Of a DNA stretch of 64,000 nucleotides, positions 53,024 through 61,941 are shown piece after piece. Below the pieces are notes generated by a model. The model had not been told where the DNA came from. It did no database searches and worked only from the letters and a program-made list of their open reading frames with translations. Numbering within the stretch: the first letter of the stretch is position 1; every line of letters starts with the position of its first letter. The translations under genes were made by a program, and so were the position numbers. Source of the DNA: DASRAU01 sp035638075 (lineage in GTDB: Bacteria; Acidobacteriota; Polarisedimenticolia; Gp22-AA2); assembly GCA_035638075.1 (NCBI GenBank), contig DASRAU010000034.1:62001-126000 (forward strand), in the 5' to 3' direction.

Positions 53024-56000
53024 ATGAGCCGAAAGCCGCGCCCCGTCCAGACTCTGTCCCGCATCGCGATGCTGTGCTTTGCCGTCGTCGCCGTCCTCCT
53101 GACGGTCACCGCGCGAGCCGCGGACGACGACAAGCCGGAGAAGCCGGGGAAGGGTCCGGCGGAGTTCAAGAGCCTGAAGTACCGGCTGGTGGGCCCGGCG
53201 GTCGGCGGGCGCGTGGCGCGCGTCGCCGGCGTGCCCGGGAACCCGCTCGTGTACTACGCGGCCACGGCTTCGGGCGGCGTGTGGAAGTCGGAGGACGGCG
53301 GCATCGACTGGAAGCCGATCTTCGACGACCAGCCGATCTCCTCGATGGGATCGATCGCCGTCGCGGCCTCGGATCCGAACGTCATCTACGTCGGCTCGGG
53401 CGAGGCGAACATCCGCGGCAACGTCGCCGACGGCAACGGCATCTACAAGTCCACCGACGCGGGGAAGACCTGGAACCACGTCTGGAAGCAGGTGGGGGCC
53501 ATCGGCACGATGGTGGTGAACCCGAAGAACCCCGACATCGCCTTCGCCGCGGTGCTCGGTCACGCCTTCGGTCCCAACCCCGAGCGCGGCGTCTACCGGA
53601 CGAAGGACGGCGGCAAGACCTGGCAGCAGGTTCTCAAGAAGGACGCCGACACCGGGGCGTCGGATGTCTGCATGGATCCGTCGAACCCGAGCGTGCTGTT
53701 CGCCGGGCTGTGGCCGGCGCGGCGCACGCCGTGGGGCATGACGAGCGCCGGGCCCACCGGCGGTCTCTACGTCTCGAAGGACGGCGGCGACACCTGGAAG
53801 CAGATCACCGAGCACGGCATGCCGAAGGGGCCGATCGGGAAGGTCGGCTGCGCCGTGGCTCCGTCCGACAGCCAGCGCGTCTACGCGCTGATCGAGGCGG
53901 AGGAAGGCGGGCTCTTCCGCTCGGATGACGGCGGCGACTCGTGGGATCGCGTCAGCGAGCACCACGCGCTGCGGCAGCGGCCCTGGTACTACAGCACGCT
54001 GACCATCGACCCGACGAACCCCAACGTCGTCTGGTTCCCCCAGGTGCCGATGCTGCGCACCATCGACGGCGGCAAGACCATCACCCGCATCCGCGGCGCG
54101 CACCACGGCGACCACCACGACATCTGGATCGATCCGACGAACCCGAAGCGGATGATCAATGGCAACGACGGCGGGGTGGATCTCTCGTGGGATGGCGGCG
54201 AGTCGTGGTATGCGCCGCCGCTGCCTCTCGGCCAGTTCTACCACGTGTCGGTGGACAACGCGACGCCGTACCACGTCTCCGGCGCCATGCAGGACCTCGG
54301 CACCGCGTGGGGTCCGAGCGACAGCCTGTCGGACAGCGGCATCCGCAACGCCGACTGGTTCGACATCGGCGGCGGCGAGGCAGGGCACACCTCGTCGGAC
54401 ATCTCCGACCCGAACATCATCTACGCCGGCGAGTACATGGGGATCATCACCCGTTACGACCACCGCACCGGCATGACGCGCCACGTCGGCATCTACCCGG
54501 AGGACGGCAGCGGCCACGGCGCCGAGGACCTCAAGTACCGCTTCCAGTGGACGGCGCCCATCCTCGTGTCGCCCCATGACGGCAAAACCGTCTACCACGG
54601 GGCCAACGTGCTGTTCCGGACCAACGACGGCGGCCAGACCTGGACCGCCATCAGCCCGGATCTGACGCGCAACGACAAGTCGAAGCAGAAATGGGCGGGA
54701 GGGCCGGTCACCGGCGACAACACCGGCGTCGAGTGGTACGACACCATCTTCGCCATCGCCGAGTCGCCCAGGGAGAAAGGGCTCCTGTGGGTCGGCAGCG
54801 ACGACGGCCTCGTGCACGTCAGCCGCGACGCCGGCGCGCACTGGGACAACGTCACGCCGAGGGGCGCGCCGGAGTGGGGCACGGTCGATCTCATCGAGGC
54901 GTCGCCGTGGGATGCCGGCACCGCCTACGTCGTCTTCGACGCCCACCGCCTCGACAACACCAAGCCCTACCTCTACAAGACGACCGACTACGGCAAGTCG
55001 TGGAAGAGCCTCGCGGGCGGGCTGCCGAACGACGTCTACCTGCACGCGGTGCGCGAGGATCCGAAGAAGAAGGGGATGCTCTACATCGGCACCGAGCGCG
55101 GCGTGTCGTTCTCGCGCGACGACGGCGGCACCTGGCAGGTGCTCGGGCTGAACTTCCCGACGGTCGCCGTGCACGACCTGCAGGTGAAGAACGATGACCT
55201 CGTCGTCGGCACCCACGGTCGAGGGATCTGGATCTTCGACGACCTGTCGATCATCCGCGACTGGACGAAGGAGATCGGCGACAAGGACGTCTTCCTGTTC
55301 CCGGTGCGGCCGGCGATCCGCTGGGAGGAGCGCGGCGGCTTCCACGAGGACGGCCACGGCGAGAACCCGCCGCGCGGCGCGGTCATCGCCTACTCGCTGA
55401 AGGGGAAGGTCGAGGGCGACATCCGCCTCGACATCCTCGACGCCAACAGCAAGGTCATCCGGACGATCTCCTCCAGGAAGGACGAGGACGAGACCGAGCC
55501 GGACGATCCGGACGGCGGCTCGCGCAAGAAGGCGCGGCTCACCAAGGAGCCGAACGTGCAGCGCGTCGTCTGGAACCTGCGCACCGACGGCGCGGAGAAG
55601 ATCAGGAAGGCGAAGGCCGAGGGGAATCCGGAAGGCGCGATCCAGGTGCCGCCGGGCTCCTACACGGCGCGTCTGACGGTCGGGAAGACGATCCTCTCGA
55701 CGCCGGTCGAGGTGAAGCCCGATCCGCGTCTCGGCCTGACGCCGGCCGATCTCGAGGCGCAGTCGAAGTTCGTCGGCGAGATGCAGGCCCAGCTGACGCG
55801 CCTCACCGGCATCGTCACCCAGATCCAGTCGGTGCGCGACCAGCTCAACGTGAAGATCGCGGCGCTGAAGCGGAACGACAAGGCGGCCGACTGGGTGAAG
55901 GAGGCCCAGGGGGTCATCGGCAAGTGCGATGCCCTCGAGGCGAAGCTTCACAACCCGAAGGCCGAGGTCGAGTACGACATCCTCGCCAAGGGCGCGATGG

Positions 56001-56209
56001 TCTACTCGCGCCTGGCGCAGCTGCTGGCGTACACGCTCTCCGGCTCGGGCGCGCCGACGCAGGGCCAGCGCGAGGTCTTCGACATCCAGCGCGCCGACCT
56101 CGACAAGCTCGACGCCGAGTGGCGCTCGCTCCTCACCGAGCAGGTGCAGCCGGTCGCGAAGAAGGCCGACTCGTTCGCGCCGGGGGGACTCATCGTCCCG
56201 GGTCGCTGA
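53024..56209 (+). CDS. VPS10/BNR-type beta-propeller secreted protein
   Basis: ATG 53024 is preceded by TAGGAG. The 1061-residue protein has a signal peptide and two BNR/VPS10 propellers with many Asp-boxes (SEDGGIDW, STDAGKTW, TKDGGKTW, SKDGGDTW, SDDGGDSW, TNDGGQTW, SRDAGAHW, TTDYGKSW). The last 300 residues hold a DILDANSKVIRTI beta-sandwich and a helical coiled coil. This large-exoprotein type is abundant in Acidobacteriota and Bacteroidota. It is often labelled a glycosyl hydrolase, but no catalytic residue can be identified, so a binding role is equally possible. Confidence 0.88.
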   Translation: MSRKPRPVQTLSRIAMLCFAVVAVLLTVTARAADDDKPEKPGKGPAEFKSLKYRLVGPAVGGRVARVAGVPGNPLVYYAATASGGVWKSEDGGIDWKPIFDDQPISSMGSIAVAASDPNVIYVGSGEANIRGNVADGNGIYKSTDAGKTWNHVWKQVGAIGTMVVNPKNPDIAFAAVLGHAFGPNPERGVYRTKDGGKTWQQVLKKDADTGASDVCMDPSNPSVLFAGLWPARRTPWGMTSAGPTGGLYVSKDGGDTWKQITEHGMPKGPIGKVGCAVAPSDSQRVYALIEAEEGGLFRSDDGGDSWDRVSEHHALRQRPWYYSTLTIDPTNPNVVWFPQVPMLRTIDGGKTITRIRGAHHGDHHDIWIDPTNPKRMINGNDGGVDLSWDGGESWYAPPLPLGQFYHVSVDNATPYHVSGAMQDLGTAWGPSDSLSDSGIRNADWFDIGGGEAGHTSSDISDPNIIYAGEYMGIITRYDHRTGMTRHVGIYPEDGSGHGAEDLKYRFQWTAPILVSPHDGKTVYHGANVLFRTNDGGQTWTAISPDLTRNDKSKQKWAGGPVTGDNTGVEWYDTIFAIAESPREKGLLWVGSDDGLVHVSRDAGAHWDNVTPRGAPEWGTVDLIEASPWDAGTAYVVFDAHRLDNTKPYLYKTTDYGKSWKSLAGGLPNDVYLHAVREDPKKKGMLYIGTERGVSFSRDDGGTWQVLGLNFPTVAVHDLQVKNDDLVVGTHGRGIWIFDDLSIIRDWTKEIGDKDVFLFPVRPAIRWEERGGFHEDGHGENPPRGAVIAYSLKGKVEGDIRLDILDANSKVIRTISSRKDEDETEPDDPDGGSRKKARLTKEPNVQRVVWNLRTDGAEKIRKAKAEGNPEGAIQVPPGSYTARLTVGKTILSTPVEVKPDPRLGLTPADLEAQSKFVGEMQAQLTRLTGIVTQIQSVRDQLNVKIAALKRNDKAADWVKEAQGVIGKCDALEAKLHNPKAEVEYDILAKGAMVYSRLAQLLAYTLSGSGAPTQGQREVFDIQRADLDKLDAEWRSLLTEQVQPVAKKADSFAPGGLIVPGR

Positions 56210-56221
56210 GACGCAGCCGGA

Positions 56222-58450
56222 TCAGCGACCGGCGTCAGCGCCGCCGACGGGCGGAGTGAACCGGAAGACGACTCCGCCGCCGCCGGGGCCGAAGCGGGGC
56301 GTGGCGCCGTAGAGGACGCCGTCGTCCGCCTCCACGAGAGGCGAGGTCGGCTGGCAGCCGTCCGTCGCGCAGTCGAAATGATGCAGGACGGAGAACGAGC
56401 CGGCGCCGTCCATCCTGTAGAGGGTTCCGCCGGTGAGCTCGCCGGCTCCCTGGAACGTCGTCCCGTACAGCAAGCCGTCGGCGGCCGGCAGGGGGCTCGA
56501 CGGATTGCACCCGTCGGTCGCGCAGTCGAAGGAGTGGAGAACGACGGGATTGCCGTCCAGGCTCGTCCTGTAGAGCGTGCCCGCGCCGCCGGTGCCGCCA
56601 TAGGTGGTCGCGCCATAGAAGAGGCCGTCCTGCCCCTGGGCGAAGCCGACCGACTGGCATGGAGCGGCGCCGCTGCAGGGAAGAAGACCCAGGATCTGGA
56701 ACGAGCCGGCGGCGTCGATGCTGAAGATCGCCTGCTGGCTCGTGCCGTACAGGTTTCCGTCCCGCCCGCGCACGAGAGCGTCCATCGTCCGGCCCTCGGC
56801 ACTGCAATCGAACGCGTGGATGACGGTGAGATGACCGGCCGGCTCGAGGCGGAAGAGCGTCCCGCAATCGGCGCCCCCGGTGCCCTGCGTCGTGCCGTAG
56901 AGGTTGCCGTCGGGGCCCTGGGCGAGTCCGGCCACGGGACAGGAGCCTTCGACGCCGCGGTCGAAGGCGTGCACGACGGTGAACGCGCCCGCGGTGCTGA
57001 TCCGGAAGGCGGTGCCCGCGTTGGCGGATCCGCCGTGACAGGTTGTCCCATACAGGCTTCCGTCCGTCGCCTGGACCAGGCCGGCTTGCGGAAGACAACC
57101 GTCCGCGGCGCAGTCGAACGAGTGGAGAGTCCTGGTGACGCCGGAGCGGTCGATGCCGAACACGGTGCCGGACCCGTTGCGGCCTCCGGAGAGCGTCGTG
57201 CCGTAGAGCAGGCCGTCGCCGGCCTCCACGAGGTGGCCGCAGACATCGAACCCCTCGGGGGTGCGGCCGAAGGCGTGCAGCGTCTGCACGTGACCCGACG
57301 GCGGCAGCATGAACACGGTGCCGTAGTCGCCGGCCGCGCCGAAGCCGGTCGTCCCATAGAAGCGCCCGTTGTGCGCCTGCATGAGCGCGCCCGGCTGACA
57401 GCCGTCGGGGCCCTTGCAGTCGAAGGAGGAGAAGAGCGTCCTGACCTTGCCCTTCTTGTCCATCTTGAAGAGGCCGCCGCCCGCGTCGAAGTCGAGGCCC
57501 CGCGTCGTGCCGTAGAAGGCGCCGTCACGGGCCGGCGCGAGGGGGCTGCTGGGGACGCAGGGTTCCGACCGGCAGTCGAAGGAGTGGAGGGTGACGAGGT
57601 TGCCGGCGGCGTCCATCCGGAACGCCGTTCCACCGTTCGTGTCCCCGCCGCTCTGCGTGACGCCGTACAGGAATCCGTCCCGTCCCTGCGTCAGCCCGAG
57701 AGGATTGCAGGCCTCCTGGCCCCGGCACCGGAAGGTGTGAAGCACCGTGGCGGCGCCGCTCGAGTCCATCCGGAAGATGTCGCCGCCGGTGACGTCGTAG
57801 GCCGCATGGCCGGGCCGGGTGCCGTAGAACAATCCGTCCGCGCCCTGGATGAGGCTCGCGATCCCGCACCAGGTCGGTGAGACGTCGCAATCGAGGACCG
57901 AAGTCCTGAAGCTCGTGAACCGACCGGCGGTGTCCAGCTTGAACATCAGGCCGTCCGCCGCTCCGTAGAGAAGACCGTCGGCCGCCTGCAGGAAGAGAGC
58001 GTGGCCGCACCCCGGGGCGTCTGAGCAGTCGAAGGAGTGCAGCGTCGTCACGCCCGACTTGTCCATGCGGAAGATCGTGCCGCCGCCGGAGTCGCCGCCG
58101 TACGCCGTCGTGCCGTAGAGGAAGCCGTCGCCGCCTCGGACGAGTCCGCCCGGGTAGCAGCTCAGGAAAGGCCCGCAGTCGAAGTGGTGCAGGGTGGTCA
58201 GCCCGCCGTCCGGATCGATCCGGAAGATCGTTCCTCCCCCCTGCAACCCGGCCCGGCCGCCGTAGTAGGTGGTGCCGAAGAGATTCCCGTCGTCGTCCTC
58301 GATCAGCGCGGCCGTGCCGGGGAAGCGACCGGGGTGCTCGAAGGCATGCAGCACTTCATAGGAACCCTGGGCCCGGGCCACTCCCGGGCTCCCCAGGACA
58401 AAGGCGATGGCGACGAACAACACGACGAGGGGCCAGTGACCGCGAATCAT
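56222..58450 (-). CDS. GloVer-repeat secreted propeller protein
   Basis: ATG 58450 follows GGAGGGCGAC. The 742-residue protein has a signal peptide (LVVLFVAIAFVLGSPGVARA) and some 16 repeats of about 45 residues. Each has the form D-G-x-L/F-Y-G-T-T-x-x-G-G-x-x-x-x-G-T-I/V-F-R-x-D followed by LHSFDC, the GloVer repeat (propeller blade). A Cys after SFD is kept in most blades. Function unknown; a cell-surface binding role is likely. It converges with the VPS10-type gene at 12 nt. Confidence 0.9.
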   Translation of the reverse strand: MIRGHWPLVVLFVAIAFVLGSPGVARAQGSYEVLHAFEHPGRFPGTAALIEDDDGNLFGTTYYGGRAGLQGGGTIFRIDPDGGLTTLHHFDCGPFLSCYPGGLVRGGDGFLYGTTAYGGDSGGGTIFRMDKSGVTTLHSFDCSDAPGCGHALFLQAADGLLYGAADGLMFKLDTAGRFTSFRTSVLDCDVSPTWCGIASLIQGADGLFYGTRPGHAAYDVTGGDIFRMDSSGAATVLHTFRCRGQEACNPLGLTQGRDGFLYGVTQSGGDTNGGTAFRMDAAGNLVTLHSFDCRSEPCVPSSPLAPARDGAFYGTTRGLDFDAGGGLFKMDKKGKVRTLFSSFDCKGPDGCQPGALMQAHNGRFYGTTGFGAAGDYGTVFMLPPSGHVQTLHAFGRTPEGFDVCGHLVEAGDGLLYGTTLSGGRNGSGTVFGIDRSGVTRTLHSFDCAADGCLPQAGLVQATDGSLYGTTCHGGSANAGTAFRISTAGAFTVVHAFDRGVEGSCPVAGLAQGPDGNLYGTTQGTGGADCGTLFRLEPAGHLTVIHAFDCSAEGRTMDALVRGRDGNLYGTSQQAIFSIDAAGSFQILGLLPCSGAAPCQSVGFAQGQDGLFYGATTYGGTGGAGTLYRTSLDGNPVVLHSFDCATDGCNPSSPLPAADGLLYGTTFQGAGELTGGTLYRMDGAGSFSVLHHFDCATDGCQPTSPLVEADDGVLYGATPRFGPGGGGVVFRFTPPVGGADAGR
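56250..58370 (-). repeat. Tandem GloVer repeats
   Basis: About 16 related DNA units of roughly 130-150 bp encode the propeller blades. Conserved words include GTGCCGTAGAG and GCCGTCC on the plus strand. The repeats are imperfect and old enough to vary at many bases. Confidence 0.8.
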
Positions 58451-58599
58451 GAAGTCGCCCTCCGGCCTGACTTGGCCTGCGAGGGTGTCGATCGACAGCA
58501 GGACAGCGAGGCTGAATGAAGCGACTCTAGTCAGACCCGGGTCTTGTGCCTATCGCAGAAACCCGTGAGGGGAGCGTCCGAGGACTACGGGGGGCGGGG

Positions 58600-59832
58600 T
58601 CAGGTTTCGCGCCGGGACAGGGCGTCGTCGGCGCGGACCATCAAGGACCTGATGGGCAGGTCATAGGCGCACGCTTGCTCGCAATAGCCGGCACAGTGCA
58701 GGCAGTGGGCCGCGCGCTCGGCTTCGACGAGGCGGCCATAGGCTTCGAGGCCGCGCTGCTCCTGGCCGTAATCGTGGAAATACATCGAGAAGCGCAGGAT
58801 GTCGGCGATGCGCACGCCCTCGGGGCAGGCCGGCAGGCAGGCGCCGCTGTAGCGGCAGACCTGGGTCGAGAACGCGGCCGCGTATTCACCGAGGAGGCTG
58901 CGGTCCTCGGCGGTCAGCGGCTTGCCGGCGGCGGCGACGTACTCGTCCACCTGGCGCGTGCTGTTGATCGAGATGACGAGGTTCGAGACCTCGCGGTTGG
59001 ACAGCACCCACTTGAGCGCCGCCTGCTTGAAGGTGACGTGCCGGTCGCGGAATTTGTCGAGGTCCGCCCCCTTGGCGCCGGCGAGGGTCTTCATCGCGAT
59101 GACGCCGACGCCCGCGGCGTGCGCTTTCGCGACCAGCGCCTGCTGCTCCGGGTAGTCCAGGAACGAGTAGCGGCACAGAATGACGTCGAACGGCCCGGCC
59201 TCCATGGCGTAATCCAGGATGGGCATGAGGTCGGCGTCGTGGCCGCTCATGCCGAGGAAGCGCGCCTTGCCGGCCTGCTTCGCCGCGGCGAAGGCCTCGA
59301 GCATCTCCGGGTTCTTCAGGCGATCGACGCCGATGCCGTCGGAGTTCTTGCCGACCTCGTGGTTGAGGAGCACATCGACGTGGTCCGTCTGCAAACGGGT
59401 CAAACTTGAATCGAGCTGCTTCAGGAACGCCGCCTTCACCGGCTTCTCGCCGAGGTGATGCGGACACCACTTGGTCGTCAGCGTGACGCGATCGCGCCGC
59501 CCCTTGAGCGCGCGGCCGATGGTCGTCTCGCTCGCCCCGTGGCGATAACAGTTCGACGTGTCGATGTAGTTGATGCCGTGGTCGAGCGCGTAGTGGATGA
59601 CGGCCGGATCGTCGATCGGGAAGCCGCCGAAGCCGATTTCGGAGACCTCGAGCCCGGTGCGTCCGAGCGTGCGCTTCGGCATCGCGGCCGCGGCCGCGGC
59701 GGAAGCCGCATCGTCTCCGCGCGCGGGCTCGGCATCGTGATGGCAGGCGCTGGAGGCGGCCGCGGCGACCGCTCCGGTCAGGAAGATCGACTCGCGAAGG
59801 AAACTCCGGCGGTTGACCCCGGGGGCCTTCAT
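58600..59832 (-). CDS. Tat-exported aldo/keto reductase with C-terminal iron-sulfur motif
   Basis: The 410-residue protein starts with a twin-arginine signal (NRRSFLRESIFLTGAVAAA) followed by ASSAC, a possible lipobox. The AKR tetrad is largely visible: D91, Y96 in NCYRHGASE and K121 in TLTTKW. The fold continues with VDVLLNHEV, GKARFLGMSG, VILCRYSF and LSNREVSNLVISI. After about 330 there are C-x5-C-x3-C and C-x2-C-x3-C-x3-C groups (CRYSGACLPAC and CLHCAGYCEQAC) that could bind a 4Fe-4S cluster. This is a distinct, Fe-S-bearing AKR subfamily. A TAGATT box lies 8 nt before the ATG. Confidence 0.9.
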   Translation of the reverse strand: MKAPGVNRRSFLRESIFLTGAVAAAASSACHHDAEPARGDDAASAAAAAAMPKRTLGRTGLEVSEIGFGGFPIDDPAVIHYALDHGINYIDTSNCYRHGASETTIGRALKGRRDRVTLTTKWCPHHLGEKPVKAAFLKQLDSSLTRLQTDHVDVLLNHEVGKNSDGIGVDRLKNPEMLEAFAAAKQAGKARFLGMSGHDADLMPILDYAMEAGPFDVILCRYSFLDYPEQQALVAKAHAAGVGVIAMKTLAGAKGADLDKFRDRHVTFKQAALKWVLSNREVSNLVISINSTRQVDEYVAAAGKPLTAEDRSLLGEYAAAFSTQVCRYSGACLPACPEGVRIADILRFSMYFHDYGQEQRGLEAYGRLVEAERAAHCLHCAGYCEQACAYDLPIRSLMVRADDALSRRET

Positions 59833-59840
59833 GGCCGTAG

Positions 59841-59846
59841 AATCTA
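59841..59846 (-). promoter_or_regulatory. TANNNT box of the aldo/keto reductase gene
   Basis: TAGATT (59846-59841 on the minus strand) ends 8 nt before ATG 59832. No Shine-Dalgarno is present. Confidence 0.45.
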
Positions 59847-59878
59847 CCCCAGATCGTTCGACCCGGCAGGAGCATCCC

Positions 59879-60367
59879 ATGAACTCACGGTCGACCTGGG
59901 TGATTCTTTCCGTGATGGCAGCGGCCCTCCTCGCGGTTGGCGCCGGCCCATCGGTGCCGCCATGGCGCGCCCCGGAGGCGCGCGCGGTCCCGGTTTCGCC
60001 ATCCGTTCCGGCGCGCGCGCCTGTTTCGCTCGTGCCTCCGTCCATTGCACCGGCGCCCGCCGTCGCCTCGGGCGCGGCCGTTTCGCAGGACCCGCATCCG
60101 AGCTCCGGCACGAGCGGGAACGCTTCGGGCCCGGGAGGGACAGCGGGACCAGCGGCGGCGCCGAATGTCGGGGCCGGGTCGGGAGACAAGTACGAGGTGC
60201 CGGTCGGCCTGGCGCCGGTGACCAACCGAAGCACCTGCCGGCACGCTCCGCGCGACTGCTGCGACGAGACGAAGGACTGGTGCCTGGCCGAAGGATTCGT
60301 CTGGCAGTCCTGCAAGAACTGCTACTGCGGTTCGCAGTGCATGGCCCCCGCTCTCTTCAAGGACTGA
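59879..60367 (+). CDS. Secreted Cys-rich protein, paralogue 1
   Basis: ATG 59879 follows a GGAG site. The 162-residue protein has a signal peptide (VILSVMAAALLAVGAG), a Pro/Ala/Ser-rich low-complexity linker of about 85 residues, and a C-terminal Cys-rich core with C120, C127, C128, C135, C145, C148, C150 and C154 (R-D-C-C-D-E-T-K-D-W-C, then F-V-W-Q-S-C-K-N-C-Y-C-G-S-Q-C). No family recognised. It is divergent from the aldo/keto reductase. The core is shared by the next gene. Confidence 0.75.
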   Translation: MNSRSTWVILSVMAAALLAVGAGPSVPPWRAPEARAVPVSPSVPARAPVSLVPPSIAPAPAVASGAAVSQDPHPSSGTSGNASGPGGTAGPAAAPNVGAGSGDKYEVPVGLAPVTNRSTCRHAPRDCCDETKDWCLAEGFVWQSCKNCYCGSQCMAPALFKD

Positions 60368-60392
60368 CTCTTTCACATCCGCAGGAGCTCTC

Positions 60393-60605
60393 GTGCACAC
60401 ACGGTTGACCTGGCTGGTCCTTCTGGCGACGTCGGCGGCCCTGCTTGCGATCAGCGTGGGTCCGTCGCTTTCCCGGCCGCCCCTCGATCCGGCCCCGCGA
60501 CCGGTCGCGGTTTCGCCGGCCGGTCCCCGGGAATGCTGCGATGAGTCCAAAGGCTGGTGCCCGCCGGAAGGCTTCTTCTGGCAGGACTGCGGGAAGAACT
60601 GTTAG
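60393..60605 (+). CDS. Secreted Cys-rich protein, short paralogue 2
   Basis: GTG 60393 follows GCAGGAGC. The 70-residue protein has the same signal-peptide style and Cys core (R-E-C-C-D-E-S-K-G-W-C, then F-F-W-Q-D-C-G-K-N-C) as the preceding gene but lacks the linker and ends at C70, where paralogue 1 goes on to Y-C-G-S-Q-C. Cysteines are C48, C49, C56, C66 and C70. The stop is TAG, so read-through as Sec is not a possibility. The pair looks like a tandem duplication with later truncation or divergence. Confidence 0.7.
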   Translation: MHTRLTWLVLLATSAALLAISVGPSLSRPPLDPAPRPVAVSPAGPRECCDESKGWCPPEGFFWQDCGKNC

Positions 60606-60617
60606 TCCGGAACCGGG

Positions 60618-61061
60618 CTAGCCGTCGGCGGGGCGGCGCCGGAGCAGCGCCGCGAGGAAGAGGCAGAAGAACCCGAGCACGTAGATCTTGTTGGTGAACC
60701 ACAGGAGCCGCCAGAAGGTCCACTCGGGCGCCCGCAGGAACAGCACGAACTTCACCACCACGATGACGATCTCGACCGACGCGATCGCGTAGCCGGCGGC
60801 GCGCGCCATCCGGTGGCCGTTCCACAAGAGCCACGCGAGCGCCAGGTGCGCCACCCACCAGAAATCCCACAGGATCGGCGCGGCGATGTCGCGCCCGGCC
60901 GAGCGCTCCGCCGCGGCATAGAGCACGGGCGCCAGGTCCTTGATGACGAGCGTCCACGTCGCCATCACCACCAGACCGAAAACACTCGCCGTCACCCAAC
61001 CGGGGCGCGTCGCGCGGGACCAGTCGGCGCGGACGGGCAGCCCGATGCCGGTCCGGGTCAT
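60618..61061 (-). CDS. Four-span membrane protein of unknown function
   Basis: ATG 61061 overlaps the stop of the upstream gene (ATGA). The 147-residue protein has four predicted spans (VTASVFGLVVMATWTLVI, ILWDFWWVAHLALAWLLW, IASVEIVIVVVKFVLFL, IYVLGFFCLFLAALL). No family recognised. It is the last gene of a four-gene operon with LsrF and DUF169. Confidence 0.7.
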   Translation of the reverse strand: MTRTGIGLPVRADWSRATRPGWVTASVFGLVVMATWTLVIKDLAPVLYAAAERSAGRDIAAPILWDFWWVAHLALAWLLWNGHRMARAAGYAIASVEIVIVVVKFVLFLRAPEWTFWRLLWFTNKIYVLGFFCLFLAALLRRRPADG

Positions 61062-61930
61062 CCGCTCGCCGCGCGGCGCGCGGTGGCCCCTCCTCCGGCG
61101 ACTCCGGCGTCCGACGCAGAGGCAACGCCGCGGCGGCAACCCCAGACGACGAGAAGCAGCGCCGCCGCGGCGGTCGCGGCGCGCAGCAGGTAGAAGCGCG
61201 GCTCGCTCGTGGTGTACTGCGCCAGAGGCAGGAACAGGCTTTCGACATCGGTGATGATGCGTCCCTCGAAAAACATCAGCAGGCCGCGGCCCAGCCCGGC
61301 GAGCGGCAGTCCGCCGCCGCGCAGGTAGATCAGGACCAAGCCGATCTCGCGCACCAGCGCGACCGCCAGGCTGGCAGTGACGAAGGCGGGGTCGCCGAAC
61401 TCTCCGGCCCCCACGAGCGCCGGCACCGCGAGCGCCAATCCGGCCGCGACCGACAGCGTGACGCCGGCGCGCAGGCCCCATCTCCGGGCCGCGCCGTCGA
61501 GCACCCCCGACCGCAGCGCCCGCTCCGTCCCGAGCGAGCCGAGCAGCAGGCACGCGGGCACGCCGAGGAGCACCGTCTTCAGCGGGTGCGCCGCCAGGTT
61601 CTGGTCGCCGTAGGTGAACGAGACCCAGCCGAGCACGTGCGCGATGCCGATGAAGGACTGATCGAGGACGAAGGCGCCCGCCATCCACGGCACGAGGCGC
61701 AGGGCGGGGGAGAAAAACGGCGCCGCGGCCGATGCGACCCGCCGGGCGTCCCGCGGAGGCAAAGACGGTCCGAAGAACGCCAGGAGCAGCGCGAGCGCCG
61801 GGAGCCCCCAGAGGACGACGACGGGGAGGCGACCGGGTCCGATCGCGCTGCGGATCGGATCGAGGGACAGCAGGAGCGCCGCCGCCATGAGCGGCAAAAG
61901 GATGACGAGGGCCGTCCGGCCGGTCGGCAT
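61058..61930 (-). CDS. Multi-span membrane protein of unknown function
   Basis: The 290-residue protein has about eight spans, starting with ALVILLPLMAAALLLSL. It contains D-Q-S-F-I-G-I-A-H-V-L-G-W-V-S-F-T-Y-G near residue 92 and YTTSEPRFYLLRAAT near 245, suggesting a defined family I do not recognise. It is part of the LsrF/DUF169 operon, 11 nt after DUF169. Confidence 0.7.
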   Translation of the reverse strand: MPTGRTALVILLPLMAAALLLSLDPIRSAIGPGRLPVVVLWGLPALALLLAFFGPSLPPRDARRVASAAAPFFSPALRLVPWMAGAFVLDQSFIGIAHVLGWVSFTYGDQNLAAHPLKTVLLGVPACLLLGSLGTERALRSGVLDGAARRWGLRAGVTLSVAAGLALAVPALVGAGEFGDPAFVTASLAVALVREIGLVLIYLRGGGLPLAGLGRGLLMFFEGRIITDVESLFLPLAQYTTSEPRFYLLRAATAAAALLLVVWGCRRGVASASDAGVAGGGATARRAASG

Positions 61931-61941
61931 GCCGCCGCGGG

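Noticed and set aside
60603..60605. Read-through of the stop of the short Cys-rich paralogue as another selenocysteine
   Set aside because: The codon is TAG, not TGA, and downstream sequence does not continue the Y-C-G-S-Q-C tail of the longer paralogue.
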